The position numbers were made by a program, and so were the translations under genes. DNA of 64,000 nt, taken from Christensenella massiliensis. GTDB taxonomy: Bacteria; Bacillota; Clostridia; Christensenellales; Christensenellaceae. The stretch spans positions 1,240,001 to 1,304,000 of the forward strand of contig LT700187.1 in NCBI GenBank assembly GCA_900155415.1, written 5' to 3'. Positions 1 to 7,740 of the stretch are shown here, piece after piece; positions within the stretch are counted from its first letter, which is position 1; every line of letters begins with the position of its first letter. The notes under the pieces are model-generated. The model searched no databases. It was not told the origin of the DNA and worked only from the letters and a program-made list of their open reading frames with translations.

Positions 1-1
1 C

Positions 2-358
2 TTTGCGCTGATCGGCGGCAAAAAAATCACGGTGAACGCGGAACGCGCCGCGAAGATCGATCTGCCGGAGGGCAAAAGCGAAGTATTCATCGGGATCCGT
101 CCGGAGGATCTTTATGTGGAGGAAGAGAACCTCGTGAAGTATCCGGACAGCCAGATCGACGCGAACATAGAGGTCCGCGAGCCGCTCGGCTCGGATATCT
201 ATCTGTATATGACGGTGCCGGGTGTGGATAAGACGGTGACGGCAAGGGTGCTGCCCACTTATGACGGTAAAATGGACGAGACCGTGAAGCTTGCGCTCGA
301 TACGGAAAGAATGCATGTGTTCGACTGCGGGAGCGGCGCCAGCCTGATACGCGGATAG
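2..358 (+). CDS. Sugar ABC transporter ATP-binding protein, C-terminal part (5' end outside window)
   Basis: The reading frame is open from the window edge to the stop, so only the last ~118 residues are present. They form the C-terminal TOBE/OB-type regulatory region of MalK/UgpC-type ATPases. The GIRPEDLY motif is the usual start of this domain, and the DTERMHVFD segment near the end matches the equivalent position in the second MalK-like protein of this window. The nucleotide-binding domain lies upstream. By family, the protein would energise a carbohydrate importer from the cytoplasmic face. It is followed after 10 bases by a D-lyxose isomerase gene, so it probably closes a sugar-import operon that lies mostly outside the window. 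Confidence 0.85.
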   Translation, partial: FALIGGKKITVNAERAAKIDLPEGKSEVFIGIRPEDLYVEEENLVKYPDSQIDANIEVREPLGSDIYLYMTVPGVDKTVTARVLPTYDGKMDETVKLALDTERMHVFDCGSGASLIRG

Positions 359-368
359 GAGAAACGAT

Positions 369-1058
369 ATGAAACGTTCTTATGTAAATGAGCTGATTCG
401 AAAAACGGAAGCGGCTCTGTCGGAAAACAAGATCGCGCTCCCTGAATTTTCCCGCTTTGGCCTGAAGGAATGGGAGGCCTGCAGGAGCAGGATGGGAACG
501 GTAAAAAAGACGATGCTGGGCTGGGATATCACAGACTATGGCCGCGGCGAATTTGAAAAGCTGGGCACTGTGCTGTTCACGATCCGCAACGGAGATCAAA
601 GTGATGCGTCTGTCGGCACGCCCTATGCGGAAAAGCTGCTGTTTGTTCTCGATGGGCAGCGCCTGCCGCTGCACTGCCACCGTAAAAAAACGGAAGACAT
701 CATCAACAGGGGCGGCGGCGATATGTTCATGATCCTTTACGGCTCGGACGCAAACGGCGGAGTGGATCGTGAAAGCGACGTTACCCTCTATTGCGACGGC
801 ATGCCGAAAACGGTAAAAGCGGGAGAGCGGTTCATCGTGACGCGCGGAAACAGCGTAACGCTGACGCCCGGTATCTATCATATTTTCGGAGCGGAAGCCG
901 GGCGCGGCGATCTGATCGCGTGGGAGGTCTCTTCCATCAACGACGACAACACGGACAATTATTTTGCGGAAGAGGTCAGCCGTTTCGCGGGAATTGAGGA
1001 GGACGAGCCTCCGCTGCGCATTCTTTGCAACGAATACGAAGCATTCCTGCCGGAATAA
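369..1058 (+). CDS. D-lyxose ketol-isomerase family protein (cupin, DUF1498)
   Basis: The 229-residue protein matches the D-lyxose isomerase family in length and motifs. A cupin metal site is visible as H102-x-H104, E109 and H171, within an HCHRKKTEDIINRGGG segment that is characteristic of the family. Members interconvert D-lyxose and D-xylulose or D-mannose and D-fructose, using Mn2+ bound by three His and one Glu. It sits 10 bases after the MalK-type gene with a GGAGAAACGAT ribosome site, and a hairpin terminator follows at 1093-1128. It is therefore the last gene of the upstream sugar operon. The in vivo substrate cannot be decided from sequence. Confidence 0.85.
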   Translation: MKRSYVNELIRKTEAALSENKIALPEFSRFGLKEWEACRSRMGTVKKTMLGWDITDYGRGEFEKLGTVLFTIRNGDQSDASVGTPYAEKLLFVLDGQRLPLHCHRKKTEDIINRGGGDMFMILYGSDANGGVDRESDVTLYCDGMPKTVKAGERFIVTRGNSVTLTPGIYHIFGAEAGRGDLIAWEVSSINDDNTDNYFAEEVSRFAGIEEDEPPLRILCNEYEAFLPE

Positions 1059-1092
1059 TAGCCTGCCGGGATACAGGGACCGGCAAAGGCGG

Positions 1093-1128
1093 AAAAAGGA
1101 TGTTGGCAATGCGGAGGACATCCTTTTT
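1093..1128 (+). terminator. Rho-independent terminator after lyxose isomerase gene
   Basis: The stem AAAAAGGATGT pairs with ACATCCTTTTT, with a 14-base loop and a T tract. It separates the upstream operon from the dehydrogenase operon that starts at 1303. Confidence 0.75.
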
Positions 1129-1203
1129 GCTATCGCCCATCCGGTATCTATACCTGCTTGGAAACGAATGCTGATCATTGGAACGAATCTATAATGATTG
1201 AAA

Positions 1204-1233
1204 TTGACGCTCGAACTTTCGGATGAATAGGAT
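1204..1233 (+). promoter_or_regulatory. Possible promoter of operon 1
   Basis: TTGACG (1204-1209), an 18-base spacer and TAGGAT (1228-1233) lie between the terminator at 1093 and the ATG at 1303. The -10 match is weak. No clear operator is visible. Confidence 0.4.
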
Positions 1234-1302
1234 AAAACTGTGCCCGGCGTCCGCCGTTCCCCTGTGGGCGTGCGTGAAAGCCGGCGGAAAAGGAGAAGAA
1301 AA

Positions 1303-2322
1303 ATGAAGGCTGCTTATGTGAAAGCTCCATTTGAATTTGAAGTAAGAGATAGAAAGCTCCGCGAGCCCGGAGAAACGGAGATCGTGGTAGACATAAAGGC
1401 CTGCGGCCTGTGCGGACACGATTTGATCCTGTCCCGCTATGCTGCGGACAGAATGCAGCAGTTTGGGCACGAGGTGTCCGGCGTGGTCAGCAAGGTGGGC
1501 AGACTGGTAACGAATGTAAAGACAGGGGATAAGGTAGTCCTCGAAAGCGGAACGTTCGACCGTTTTTCCGCCAATTCGCGCAACGGACGGGTAGACCTCG
1601 ACAATAAGGGGCCGAATTTCTGGATAAAAGGAGACGACAACATGGGCTTCGCAGAGCGTATGATCGCTCCGTGCGAATGCGCGGTACCGTTTGACGGACT
1701 CGATTTTGAGGAGACGAGCATCGTGGAGCCGCTCGGAGTAGCGCTCGATTTGTTCAAGACGGCGGATATCAAGATCATGAACGATGTTCTGGTCATAGGC
1801 CTTGGGCCTATCGGCCTGATGGCGGCGAAGATCGCGAAAGAAAGCGGTGCGCGCAAGGTATATGCGGCGGAACTTTCCGCCTGCAAGGCGCGTATCGGGA
1901 TCGCAAAAAAGTGGGGGATCGATGAGATCATTCTTTCAGACCAGCAGAAAATAGAGGACTATCCGTTTGAAAAGGACGGGGTGGACCGCGTGCTTGTAAC
2001 GGCCCCGCCCGCGACGATCCCGGCGGCGCTGTCCGTCTGCCGCATGGGCGGTATCGTTGCGTTCCTCGGTATCGACTACAGCCCGGCCGGCATGGTGACG
2101 ATCGATTCGACGCTGGTGCATTCCAACACGCTCCAGCTCCGGGCGTCCAATGCATCTCCGGCGCTGTATTTCCCGGAATGCCTCGACATCATCAAATCCG
2201 GCATGGTCAGCACGAAAGACCTGATCACGCACCGGTTCCGTCTGGACGAGATCGGCACGGCGGTCAAAGCGTTTGACGAAGACAAAGAGCATGGCGTGAA
2301 AGCCATTCTGGTAAACGAATAA
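1303..2322 (+). CDS. Zinc-type medium-chain alcohol/polyol dehydrogenase
   Basis: The start is set at the ATG at 1303, after AGGAGAAGAAAA; the in-frame ATG further upstream has no ribosome site and adds unrelated residues. The 339-residue protein has the MDR fold. C37 in CGLCGHD, H56-E57 and E142 in VEPLG are the expected catalytic-zinc area, and GLGPIG at 166-171 is the NAD(P)-binding loop. Family members oxidise secondary alcohols of polyols or sugars. The region around residues 82-112 that normally carries four structural-zinc cysteines contains none, so it belongs to a subgroup without the structural zinc. It is the first gene of operon 1, 12 bases before an oxidoreductase gene, and may oxidise a sugar or its alcohol. 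Confidence 0.8.
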   Translation: MKAAYVKAPFEFEVRDRKLREPGETEIVVDIKACGLCGHDLILSRYAADRMQQFGHEVSGVVSKVGRLVTNVKTGDKVVLESGTFDRFSANSRNGRVDLDNKGPNFWIKGDDNMGFAERMIAPCECAVPFDGLDFEETSIVEPLGVALDLFKTADIKIMNDVLVIGLGPIGLMAAKIAKESGARKVYAAELSACKARIGIAKKWGIDEIILSDQQKIEDYPFEKDGVDRVLVTAPPATIPAALSVCRMGGIVAFLGIDYSPAGMVTIDSTLVHSNTLQLRASNASPALYFPECLDIIKSGMVSTKDLITHRFRLDEIGTAVKAFDEDKEHGVKAILVNE

Positions 2323-2334
2323 GGAGGACTGAAA

Positions 2335-3378
2335 ATGGTACGTTACGGAGTGATCGGCTGCGGCAATATTTCCAAGTTCCATTTCCACGCGCTGAAAAAG
2401 CTCGGCGCGGCAGTCACCTATGCGGCGGATATCAATGAGGAAGCGGCGCGGGAGCGCTCGGCAGGCACGGGTGCGAAAATCACGGCGGACTACAATGAAT
2501 TGATCGGGAGCCCGGATGTAGACGTTGTGGTGATCCTTGCAAACGGAAGCATTCACAAGGACGCGGCAATGAAAGCGATCGCGCGGGGAAAAGGCGTGAT
2601 CTGCGAAAAGACGATGATGAACAACAGCGCAGACGCGGCGGAGGTTGCCCGCGCGGCACAGAAGGCGGGCGTGCTTTTTTTCACGTCCTATATGAAGCGC
2701 TTTTTCCCGGCGGCGGAAAAGGCAAAGGAGCTGATGGAAAAATTAGGACATGTTTTTTCCGCGACGGTACGCTCCTATCAGGCGTGGGGCAACTTCTATA
2801 CGCCGGAGCACGGCTGGGACCTTGACGGAGTGCTCCGCGTTTACGGAGGTGCGATCGTCAAATGTGCGGCAAGCCACATGCTGGATATGACGCTGTATCT
2901 GCTCGGAAGGCCAAAAAGCGTTTATGCCAGCGTCGATTTCTATCCGGATACGAAGTTCGACCGCAAAGCGACGGCGCTGTTTGAATACGAGGACGGTATG
3001 GTCGCTTCCTTTGAAACGGCTGCACATCCGCTGAAGAAGATCGGCTATGAACGGAATTCGTGGGACGAATTTATCGAGATCAACGGAACGGACGGGCGAA
3101 TGAAGCTTTCCACCGTTATGTGGGATCACCCGGAAAACAATGCGGCGCTCCTGACGTTTTATGACAACGAAACGGAAACCGAGACGGAATACCGGTTCGA
3201 CGCGATGAACCCGTTCGATGCAGAGATCGCCTATTTCAACCATTGCTTTGAAACAGGAGAAAAGGGCGCGCCGAACGAAAAAGACGGCTTTGCGGTCGAC
3301 GCGCTGATCGAAACGATCTTCCTGTCGGCAGAGCAAAAGAAAAGCATACCGGTCGATTGGAGAGGGATCGATGTCTGA
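2335..3378 (+). CDS. Gfo/Idh/MocA family oxidoreductase
   Basis: The 347-residue protein begins with a Rossmann fold (GCGNIS at residues 8-13) followed by the Gfo/Idh/MocA C-terminal beta-sheet domain. These enzymes carry out NAD(P)-dependent oxidation of sugars, inositols or sugar acids in the cytoplasm. The usual E-K-P motif is E91-K92-T93 here, so lysine is kept and proline is replaced. A GGAGG site precedes the ATG, and the stop overlaps the next start by 8 bases, indicating translational coupling to the UROD-fold gene. With the preceding dehydrogenase it gives the operon two redox steps. Substrate unknown. Confidence 0.85.
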   Translation: MVRYGVIGCGNISKFHFHALKKLGAAVTYAADINEEAARERSAGTGAKITADYNELIGSPDVDVVVILANGSIHKDAAMKAIARGKGVICEKTMMNNSADAAEVARAAQKAGVLFFTSYMKRFFPAAEKAKELMEKLGHVFSATVRSYQAWGNFYTPEHGWDLDGVLRVYGGAIVKCAASHMLDMTLYLLGRPKSVYASVDFYPDTKFDRKATALFEYEDGMVASFETAAHPLKKIGYERNSWDEFIEINGTDGRMKLSTVMWDHPENNAALLTFYDNETETETEYRFDAMNPFDAEIAYFNHCFETGEKGAPNEKDGFAVDALIETIFLSAEQKKSIPVDWRGIDV

Positions 3379-4492
3379 TTGGACGCCTAAAAAACGCATG
3401 CTTGCCGCATACAGGGGGCAGCCGCAGGACCGCAGGCCCGTTGCGCCGGAATTTTGGTATTATTATCCGGCAAAGGTGCTGGGGCTCAGTATGGTGGAAT
3501 TCGAACGGGAGGTGCCGTTTTGGCAGTCGCTCCAAAAAACCTTCGTGAGATATGAATGCGAGGGCTGGGGGGCTGTATTTCCAAAAGTGCTGAATGAAGC
3601 GCAGCTGGCGGTGCGGTTCAAACGCGAAGCGGAAGGGCGCTATCTTGAGACAGTCACGCGGAAGTTCCATGGCAGGGAATTTACGCAGGTCAAGGAATTC
3701 AGCGATAGGGAACCGTCATGGCTGAAAAAGCACTGGGCGGAGGGGGAAAGCCCTCTTATGGCGGCGGAGATGCTGCTCGATGCGGACTATTCTCTCGATA
3801 CGGCGGAGATGCTTCATGCCTATGAAACAGTAGGAGAAGCTTATCTTCTTGAGGTTTGGTTGGGAATGCCGTTCTTCGATTTTGTCGCGGATATCATGGG
3901 CTTTGAAAGCGCGGTGCTGTATTTTATGCAGGAGGATGAGAGCACGCTTAGGGCGCTGCGCGAACGTTATACGGAGTATCAATGCGGACTCGTGGATAAG
4001 CTCTGCAAAAGGACTCCGTATGAATCCTATGTGATCGGCTGCGGATATTCGTGCAATTCACTGATCGGCCCGAAGCTCTGGCGAACGTGGGATAAGCCGT
4101 ATATTGCGGCAGTCGCAAAGGAGCTGCACAGGCACGGAAGACTGCTGCACATTCATTTTCACGGCAGATGCATGGAGACGATAGAAGATTTTGCGGAGAT
4201 CGGGATAGACTGCGTATGCCCGTTTGAACGCGCGCCGGGCGGGGACGTCAATACGGCGGAGGAGCTTGCGCGCGTACGGGAAGCGCTAAATGGCCGCGTG
4301 ACATTCAATGGGAATGTGCATACGGTAGAAACACTCATTTTCGGAACGCCGCAGCGTGTGCGGGAAGAGGTGCGGGAAGTGAAGCGCGCATTCGCAGGCA
4401 GCAACCGGCTGATCATCGGAACAGGCGATCAGGTTGGTTATGAAACGCCGGAAGAGAATATATGGGCGATGATAGACGAGGCGAAGAAATGA
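3371..4492 (+). CDS. Uroporphyrinogen decarboxylase-fold protein 1 (UROD/MtaA superfamily)
   Basis: The 373-residue protein shows the superfamily pattern: an N-terminal KKRMLAAYRGQPQDRRPV-type segment, a TIM-barrel body and a late H262-F-H264-G motif. In MtaA-type methyltransferases this place holds the zinc motif H-x-C-G. The second distal Cys region is replaced by GTGDQVGYETPEENI (350-364). It lacks the substrate-arginine motif of true heme-pathway UroD, so heme synthesis is unlikely. It is the first of four such genes in operon 1 and overlaps both neighbours. The function is not known. Metal-dependent methyl transfer or C-C chemistry on a sugar-derived compound is only a guess. Confidence 0.75.
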   Translation: MSDWTPKKRMLAAYRGQPQDRRPVAPEFWYYYPAKVLGLSMVEFEREVPFWQSLQKTFVRYECEGWGAVFPKVLNEAQLAVRFKREAEGRYLETVTRKFHGREFTQVKEFSDREPSWLKKHWAEGESPLMAAEMLLDADYSLDTAEMLHAYETVGEAYLLEVWLGMPFFDFVADIMGFESAVLYFMQEDESTLRALRERYTEYQCGLVDKLCKRTPYESYVIGCGYSCNSLIGPKLWRTWDKPYIAAVAKELHRHGRLLHIHFHGRCMETIEDFAEIGIDCVCPFERAPGGDVNTAEELARVREALNGRVTFNGNVHTVETLIFGTPQRVREEVREVKRAFAGSNRLIIGTGDQVGYETPEENIWAMIDEAKK

Positions 4493-5463
4493 CGGTGAAG
4501 GAACGCGCAAGAATTGCGATGGAGGGCGGAAAACCGGACGGGCTCCCCACGATGGAGATCGTATTCGAGCTGGAGCGCGAGCTTACGGGCAGGGCTTATG
4601 TTCTGGGGAAAGACCTTGAGCCGCTGCGGGGAAGCGAACGGGAACGCGCGCTCAACGAAAATGCGGAGCTGTATATCCGGTGTGCGAGAGAGCTTGGCTA
4701 TTCATCCATCACGGTCCATCCTGCGCCTACGCCGTGGTATATTCCGGGCAACAATTATTATCCTACGCTTGAGGACGAGCTCCATGTCGTCCGGCGCATT
4801 TTCCGCGAGGCGGGAGACGAGCTCTATGTCGCGGCAGGGATCGACGGAACGTATGCTATTCCGGACGGCAGTGGATTTGAAGCGTTCGTTTGGGCGCTCG
4901 CCGACCGGCCCGGAGAAATGAAGCGCGAGGCGCGCAGCCGCGCAGAATGGGCGGCGGAGCAGATGAAACGCCTTATCGACGCGGGCGCAGAGATCATGTA
5001 TTGCTGCTCGGACTATTGCTTCAATCAGGGGCCGTTCCTGTCTCCGGCGATGTTCGAGGAATTTATATTTCCCTATCTTGCCTATCAGACGGAGGAACTG
5101 AAAAAGGCGGGCGCTTACGTGATCAAGCATACGGACGGAAATATCCTACCGATACTGGAGATGCTGATCGCAGCGGGACCGCATGTGCTCCATTCGATCG
5201 ATCCTGTTGCGGGTATGTCGATGCGCGAGGTCCGCAAAAAAGCGGACGGGCGGATCGCATTGATGGGAAATGTAGACAGTACAAAGCTTCAAACGGGGGA
5301 TATTCCGGGCATCATGGAAAGCTGCCGGGCGGCGGTTGAGGGAAGCGAAGCGGGCGGAACCGTTTTTTCCACCTGCAATTCGGTTTTCAGCGGAATCGGG
5401 CTGGAGCATTACAGAGTCATGCTCGATTTTTGGAAACAACATAATAAGGGAGCGAAGCAATGA
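4489..5463 (+). CDS. Uroporphyrinogen decarboxylase-fold protein 2
   Basis: The ATG at 4489 overlaps the previous stop as ATGA. It is preferred over an upstream in-frame ATG that would overlap further. The 324-residue protein has the UROD-fold signature, with H214-T-D216-G217-N in place of the MtaA H-x-C-G motif and a distal Cys at 296 (STCNSVFSGIGLEHY). An HSIDPVAGMS segment at 235-244 is shared with other family members in this operon. Of the six paralogues, this one and protein 3 keep the distal cysteine, so a three-ligand H/D/C metal site is possible. Translational coupling suggests production in fixed ratio with protein 1. Confidence 0.75.
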   Translation: MTVKERARIAMEGGKPDGLPTMEIVFELERELTGRAYVLGKDLEPLRGSERERALNENAELYIRCARELGYSSITVHPAPTPWYIPGNNYYPTLEDELHVVRRIFREAGDELYVAAGIDGTYAIPDGSGFEAFVWALADRPGEMKREARSRAEWAAEQMKRLIDAGAEIMYCCSDYCFNQGPFLSPAMFEEFIFPYLAYQTEELKKAGAYVIKHTDGNILPILEMLIAAGPHVLHSIDPVAGMSMREVRKKADGRIALMGNVDSTKLQTGDIPGIMESCRAAVEGSEAGGTVFSTCNSVFSGIGLEHYRVMLDFWKQHNKGAKQ

Positions 5464-6506
5464 ACAAACGGGAACGCATTATGGAGGCCATACGGCACCG
5501 GGAGGCAGACCGGGTGCCTAAGGGCGAGATCTGTATCGAAGCGGGGATAGCGAACAGGCTGCTGAAAAAAGAATATTCAAACGCCTATCAGGATTACGAG
5601 CGGGACAAGGCGGTACGCGAGCTGCTGAAAATCGATTTTATCAACATAGGCGACTGGCCGCAGGACTACCTCGGCAGGGACGAAAAGGGCAGGGAGCTGT
5701 ACCGCAGCATTTACGGATATGAATTTGTGACGGCCGGGGCAAGCAAGCACATCGTCCGGCCTCCGGTCGAACGGATAGAAGACGCGGCACAGTACCGGGT
5801 GCCGGATATCTCGCGTGTTTCCGGCGAACTGGTACGGAAGTTCCGCGATACGACGGACTTGTTTGTTTTCGCGCAGATCGGCGGCCCGGTCAGCATGGTG
5901 AACGAAATGTTCGATATGACGGACTATATGATCTACAGCATGACGAACACGGCGGAGCTCGGTCTCATCGGCGAACGCGTCATGGAATTTGAGATCGCAA
6001 AGGCAAAATTGTTTTTGGATAACGGTGCAGATGCGATCCTGATCGCGGACGATATCGCGTTTAATTCCGGAACATTGCTCCCTCCGCGCATCATGGACGA
6101 GATCGTGTTCCCCCTGCACCGCGCGGCGGTGGAGGAGATCAAGCGCTGCTGCGACGTTCCCGTCTTTTTTCATTCGGACGGAGACCTGCGGAGCGTGATG
6201 GATACGATCGTGAAAAACGGGTTCGACGGCCTGCATTCCCTTCAGCCGTCGGCCGGTATGGATATTGGGGAGATCAAGCGGAATTACGGAGAGACGCTGT
6301 GTCTTGTCGGGAATATCGACCTCGACCATGTGATGACGTTCGCACCGCCGCAGGAGGTGGCGGATGTGGTACGCCGGACGATCGATATCGCCGCGCCGGG
6401 CGGGGGCTATATCCTCGCGACCTGCAATACGCTGATCGACGCGATCCCGGATGAAAATGCGCTTGCAATGTATGAAACAGCGCAGGAGTACGGGAGCTAT
6501 CAATAA
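5460..6506 (+). CDS. Uroporphyrinogen decarboxylase-fold protein 3
   Basis: The start overlaps the previous stop (ATGA). The 348-residue protein opens with MNKRERIMEAIRHREADRVP, the usual N-terminus of MtaA-like UROD-fold proteins. It carries H238-S-D240-G241-D, LQPSAGMDIGEIK at 261-273 and a distal C322 (ATCNTLIDAIPDEN). The pattern matches protein 2 and differs from canonical methylcobalamin:CoM methyltransferases, which use H-x-C plus C. Three consecutive coupled UROD-fold genes suggest subunits of one complex or successive steps on related substrates. No corrinoid protein gene is next to them. Confidence 0.75.
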   Translation: MNKRERIMEAIRHREADRVPKGEICIEAGIANRLLKKEYSNAYQDYERDKAVRELLKIDFINIGDWPQDYLGRDEKGRELYRSIYGYEFVTAGASKHIVRPPVERIEDAAQYRVPDISRVSGELVRKFRDTTDLFVFAQIGGPVSMVNEMFDMTDYMIYSMTNTAELGLIGERVMEFEIAKAKLFLDNGADAILIADDIAFNSGTLLPPRIMDEIVFPLHRAAVEEIKRCCDVPVFFHSDGDLRSVMDTIVKNGFDGLHSLQPSAGMDIGEIKRNYGETLCLVGNIDLDHVMTFAPPQEVADVVRRTIDIAAPGGGYILATCNTLIDAIPDENALAMYETAQEYGSYQ

Positions 6507-6540
6507 ATTTTTATCAATAGGCAAGCAAAGGAGAAAGAAG

Positions 6541-7740
6541 ATGAAAAACGAAACGTATGATGTCGTGGTAGCGGGCAGCATCTGTATCGATATGACGCCG
6601 GAGTTTAAAAAGCTGCAGGAAAAGACGATGCAGGAAATTTTTATTCCCGGTAAAAATAAGGCGATGAATAAGATGGTCATCTCCACGGGAGGCCCGGTCT
6701 CGAATACGGGGCTCGGCCTCATCAGGCTGGGGGTTCCGACCAAGCTGATGGGAAAGGTAGGAGACGACTTTCTCGGCAAGGGCGTTCTATCCTTGCTTGA
6801 GGAATACGATGCTGCGGACAGCATGACGGTCGTGCCGGGGGAGGAGACCTCCTATACGGTCGTGATCGTTCCGGAGGGCTTTGACCGCATTTTTCTGCAC
6901 GCAGCAGGAGCAAACGACACCTTTACCTCAGACGATATCGATTATGACATCGTGAAACGGGCGCGGGTGTTCCACATGGGCTATCCGACGACGATGAAGA
7001 AGATGTATGAAAACGATGGGGAAGAATTGATCCGCACCTATCGGCGCGTCAAGGAGCTGGGCGTCACCACCTCCCTCGATATGTCCTTGCCGGATCCGAA
7101 CGCGGAAAACGGAAAGATGGACTGGGATTCGGTGCTGAAGCGTCTGTTGCCTTATGTGGATATTTATCTGCCAAGCGCGGAGGAGACGATGTATATGATC
7201 GCGCGCGGCGAATTCAACAGGCTGAAAGAAACTGCGGGCACACATGATATGCTCGAGAATCTGGATATCAACGTCATCAGCCGTCTCGGACAGCAGCTTC
7301 TTTCCTATGGAGCGAAGATCGTCGCCTTAAAATGCGGCGTAAAAGGGTTCTATCTTGCGACCGCCGGAAAGGAAACGCTTGCCAAAATGGGGACGGCCGT
7401 ACCAGAGCAGCTCGACAACTGGGCGGACCGCGAGCTGCATGAGCCAAGCTTCAAGGTGAAGGTAATGGCGGCTACGGGCTCCGGCGACAGCTCGATCGCG
7501 GGCTTCTATGCCTCTTACCTGCGCGGACAGACGATAGAGGAGGCGATCAAAACGGCCTGCTGCACGGGCGGGCAGAACGTACAGGTGATGGACGCCGTAT
7601 CCGGTATCAAAACGTTTGAGGAAACGGAACGCCTGATGCACGAGTGGGAGAAAAACGACCTTGCCGTGACGGGCGATTATTGGACCTATCTGCCCGACCG
7701 GCAGGTATGGGCCGGAAAGAAGGATAGACTGCATGAGTAA
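6541..7740 (+). CDS. PfkB-family carbohydrate kinase
   Basis: The ATG at 6541 follows AAAGGAGAAAGAAG, which sets the start. The 399-residue protein has the ribokinase fold: an N-terminal VVVAGSICIDM strand, a GGPVSNTGLGLIRLG sugar-binding motif near residue 45, and the ATP/catalytic motif ATGSGDSSIAGF near 315-326, where the aspartate is the catalytic base. It is longer than typical ribokinases (about 310) because of insertions in the middle. By family it phosphorylates a sugar with ATP. Its stop overlaps the GH38 gene by 8 bases, so it probably phosphorylates the sugar released by that enzyme or an isomerised form of it. Confidence 0.85.
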   Translation: MKNETYDVVVAGSICIDMTPEFKKLQEKTMQEIFIPGKNKAMNKMVISTGGPVSNTGLGLIRLGVPTKLMGKVGDDFLGKGVLSLLEEYDAADSMTVVPGEETSYTVVIVPEGFDRIFLHAAGANDTFTSDDIDYDIVKRARVFHMGYPTTMKKMYENDGEELIRTYRRVKELGVTTSLDMSLPDPNAENGKMDWDSVLKRLLPYVDIYLPSAEETMYMIARGEFNRLKETAGTHDMLENLDINVISRLGQQLLSYGAKIVALKCGVKGFYLATAGKETLAKMGTAVPEQLDNWADRELHEPSFKVKVMAATGSGDSSIAGFYASYLRGQTIEEAIKTACCTGGQNVQVMDAVSGIKTFEETERLMHEWEKNDLAVTGDYWTYLPDRQVWAGKKDRLHE

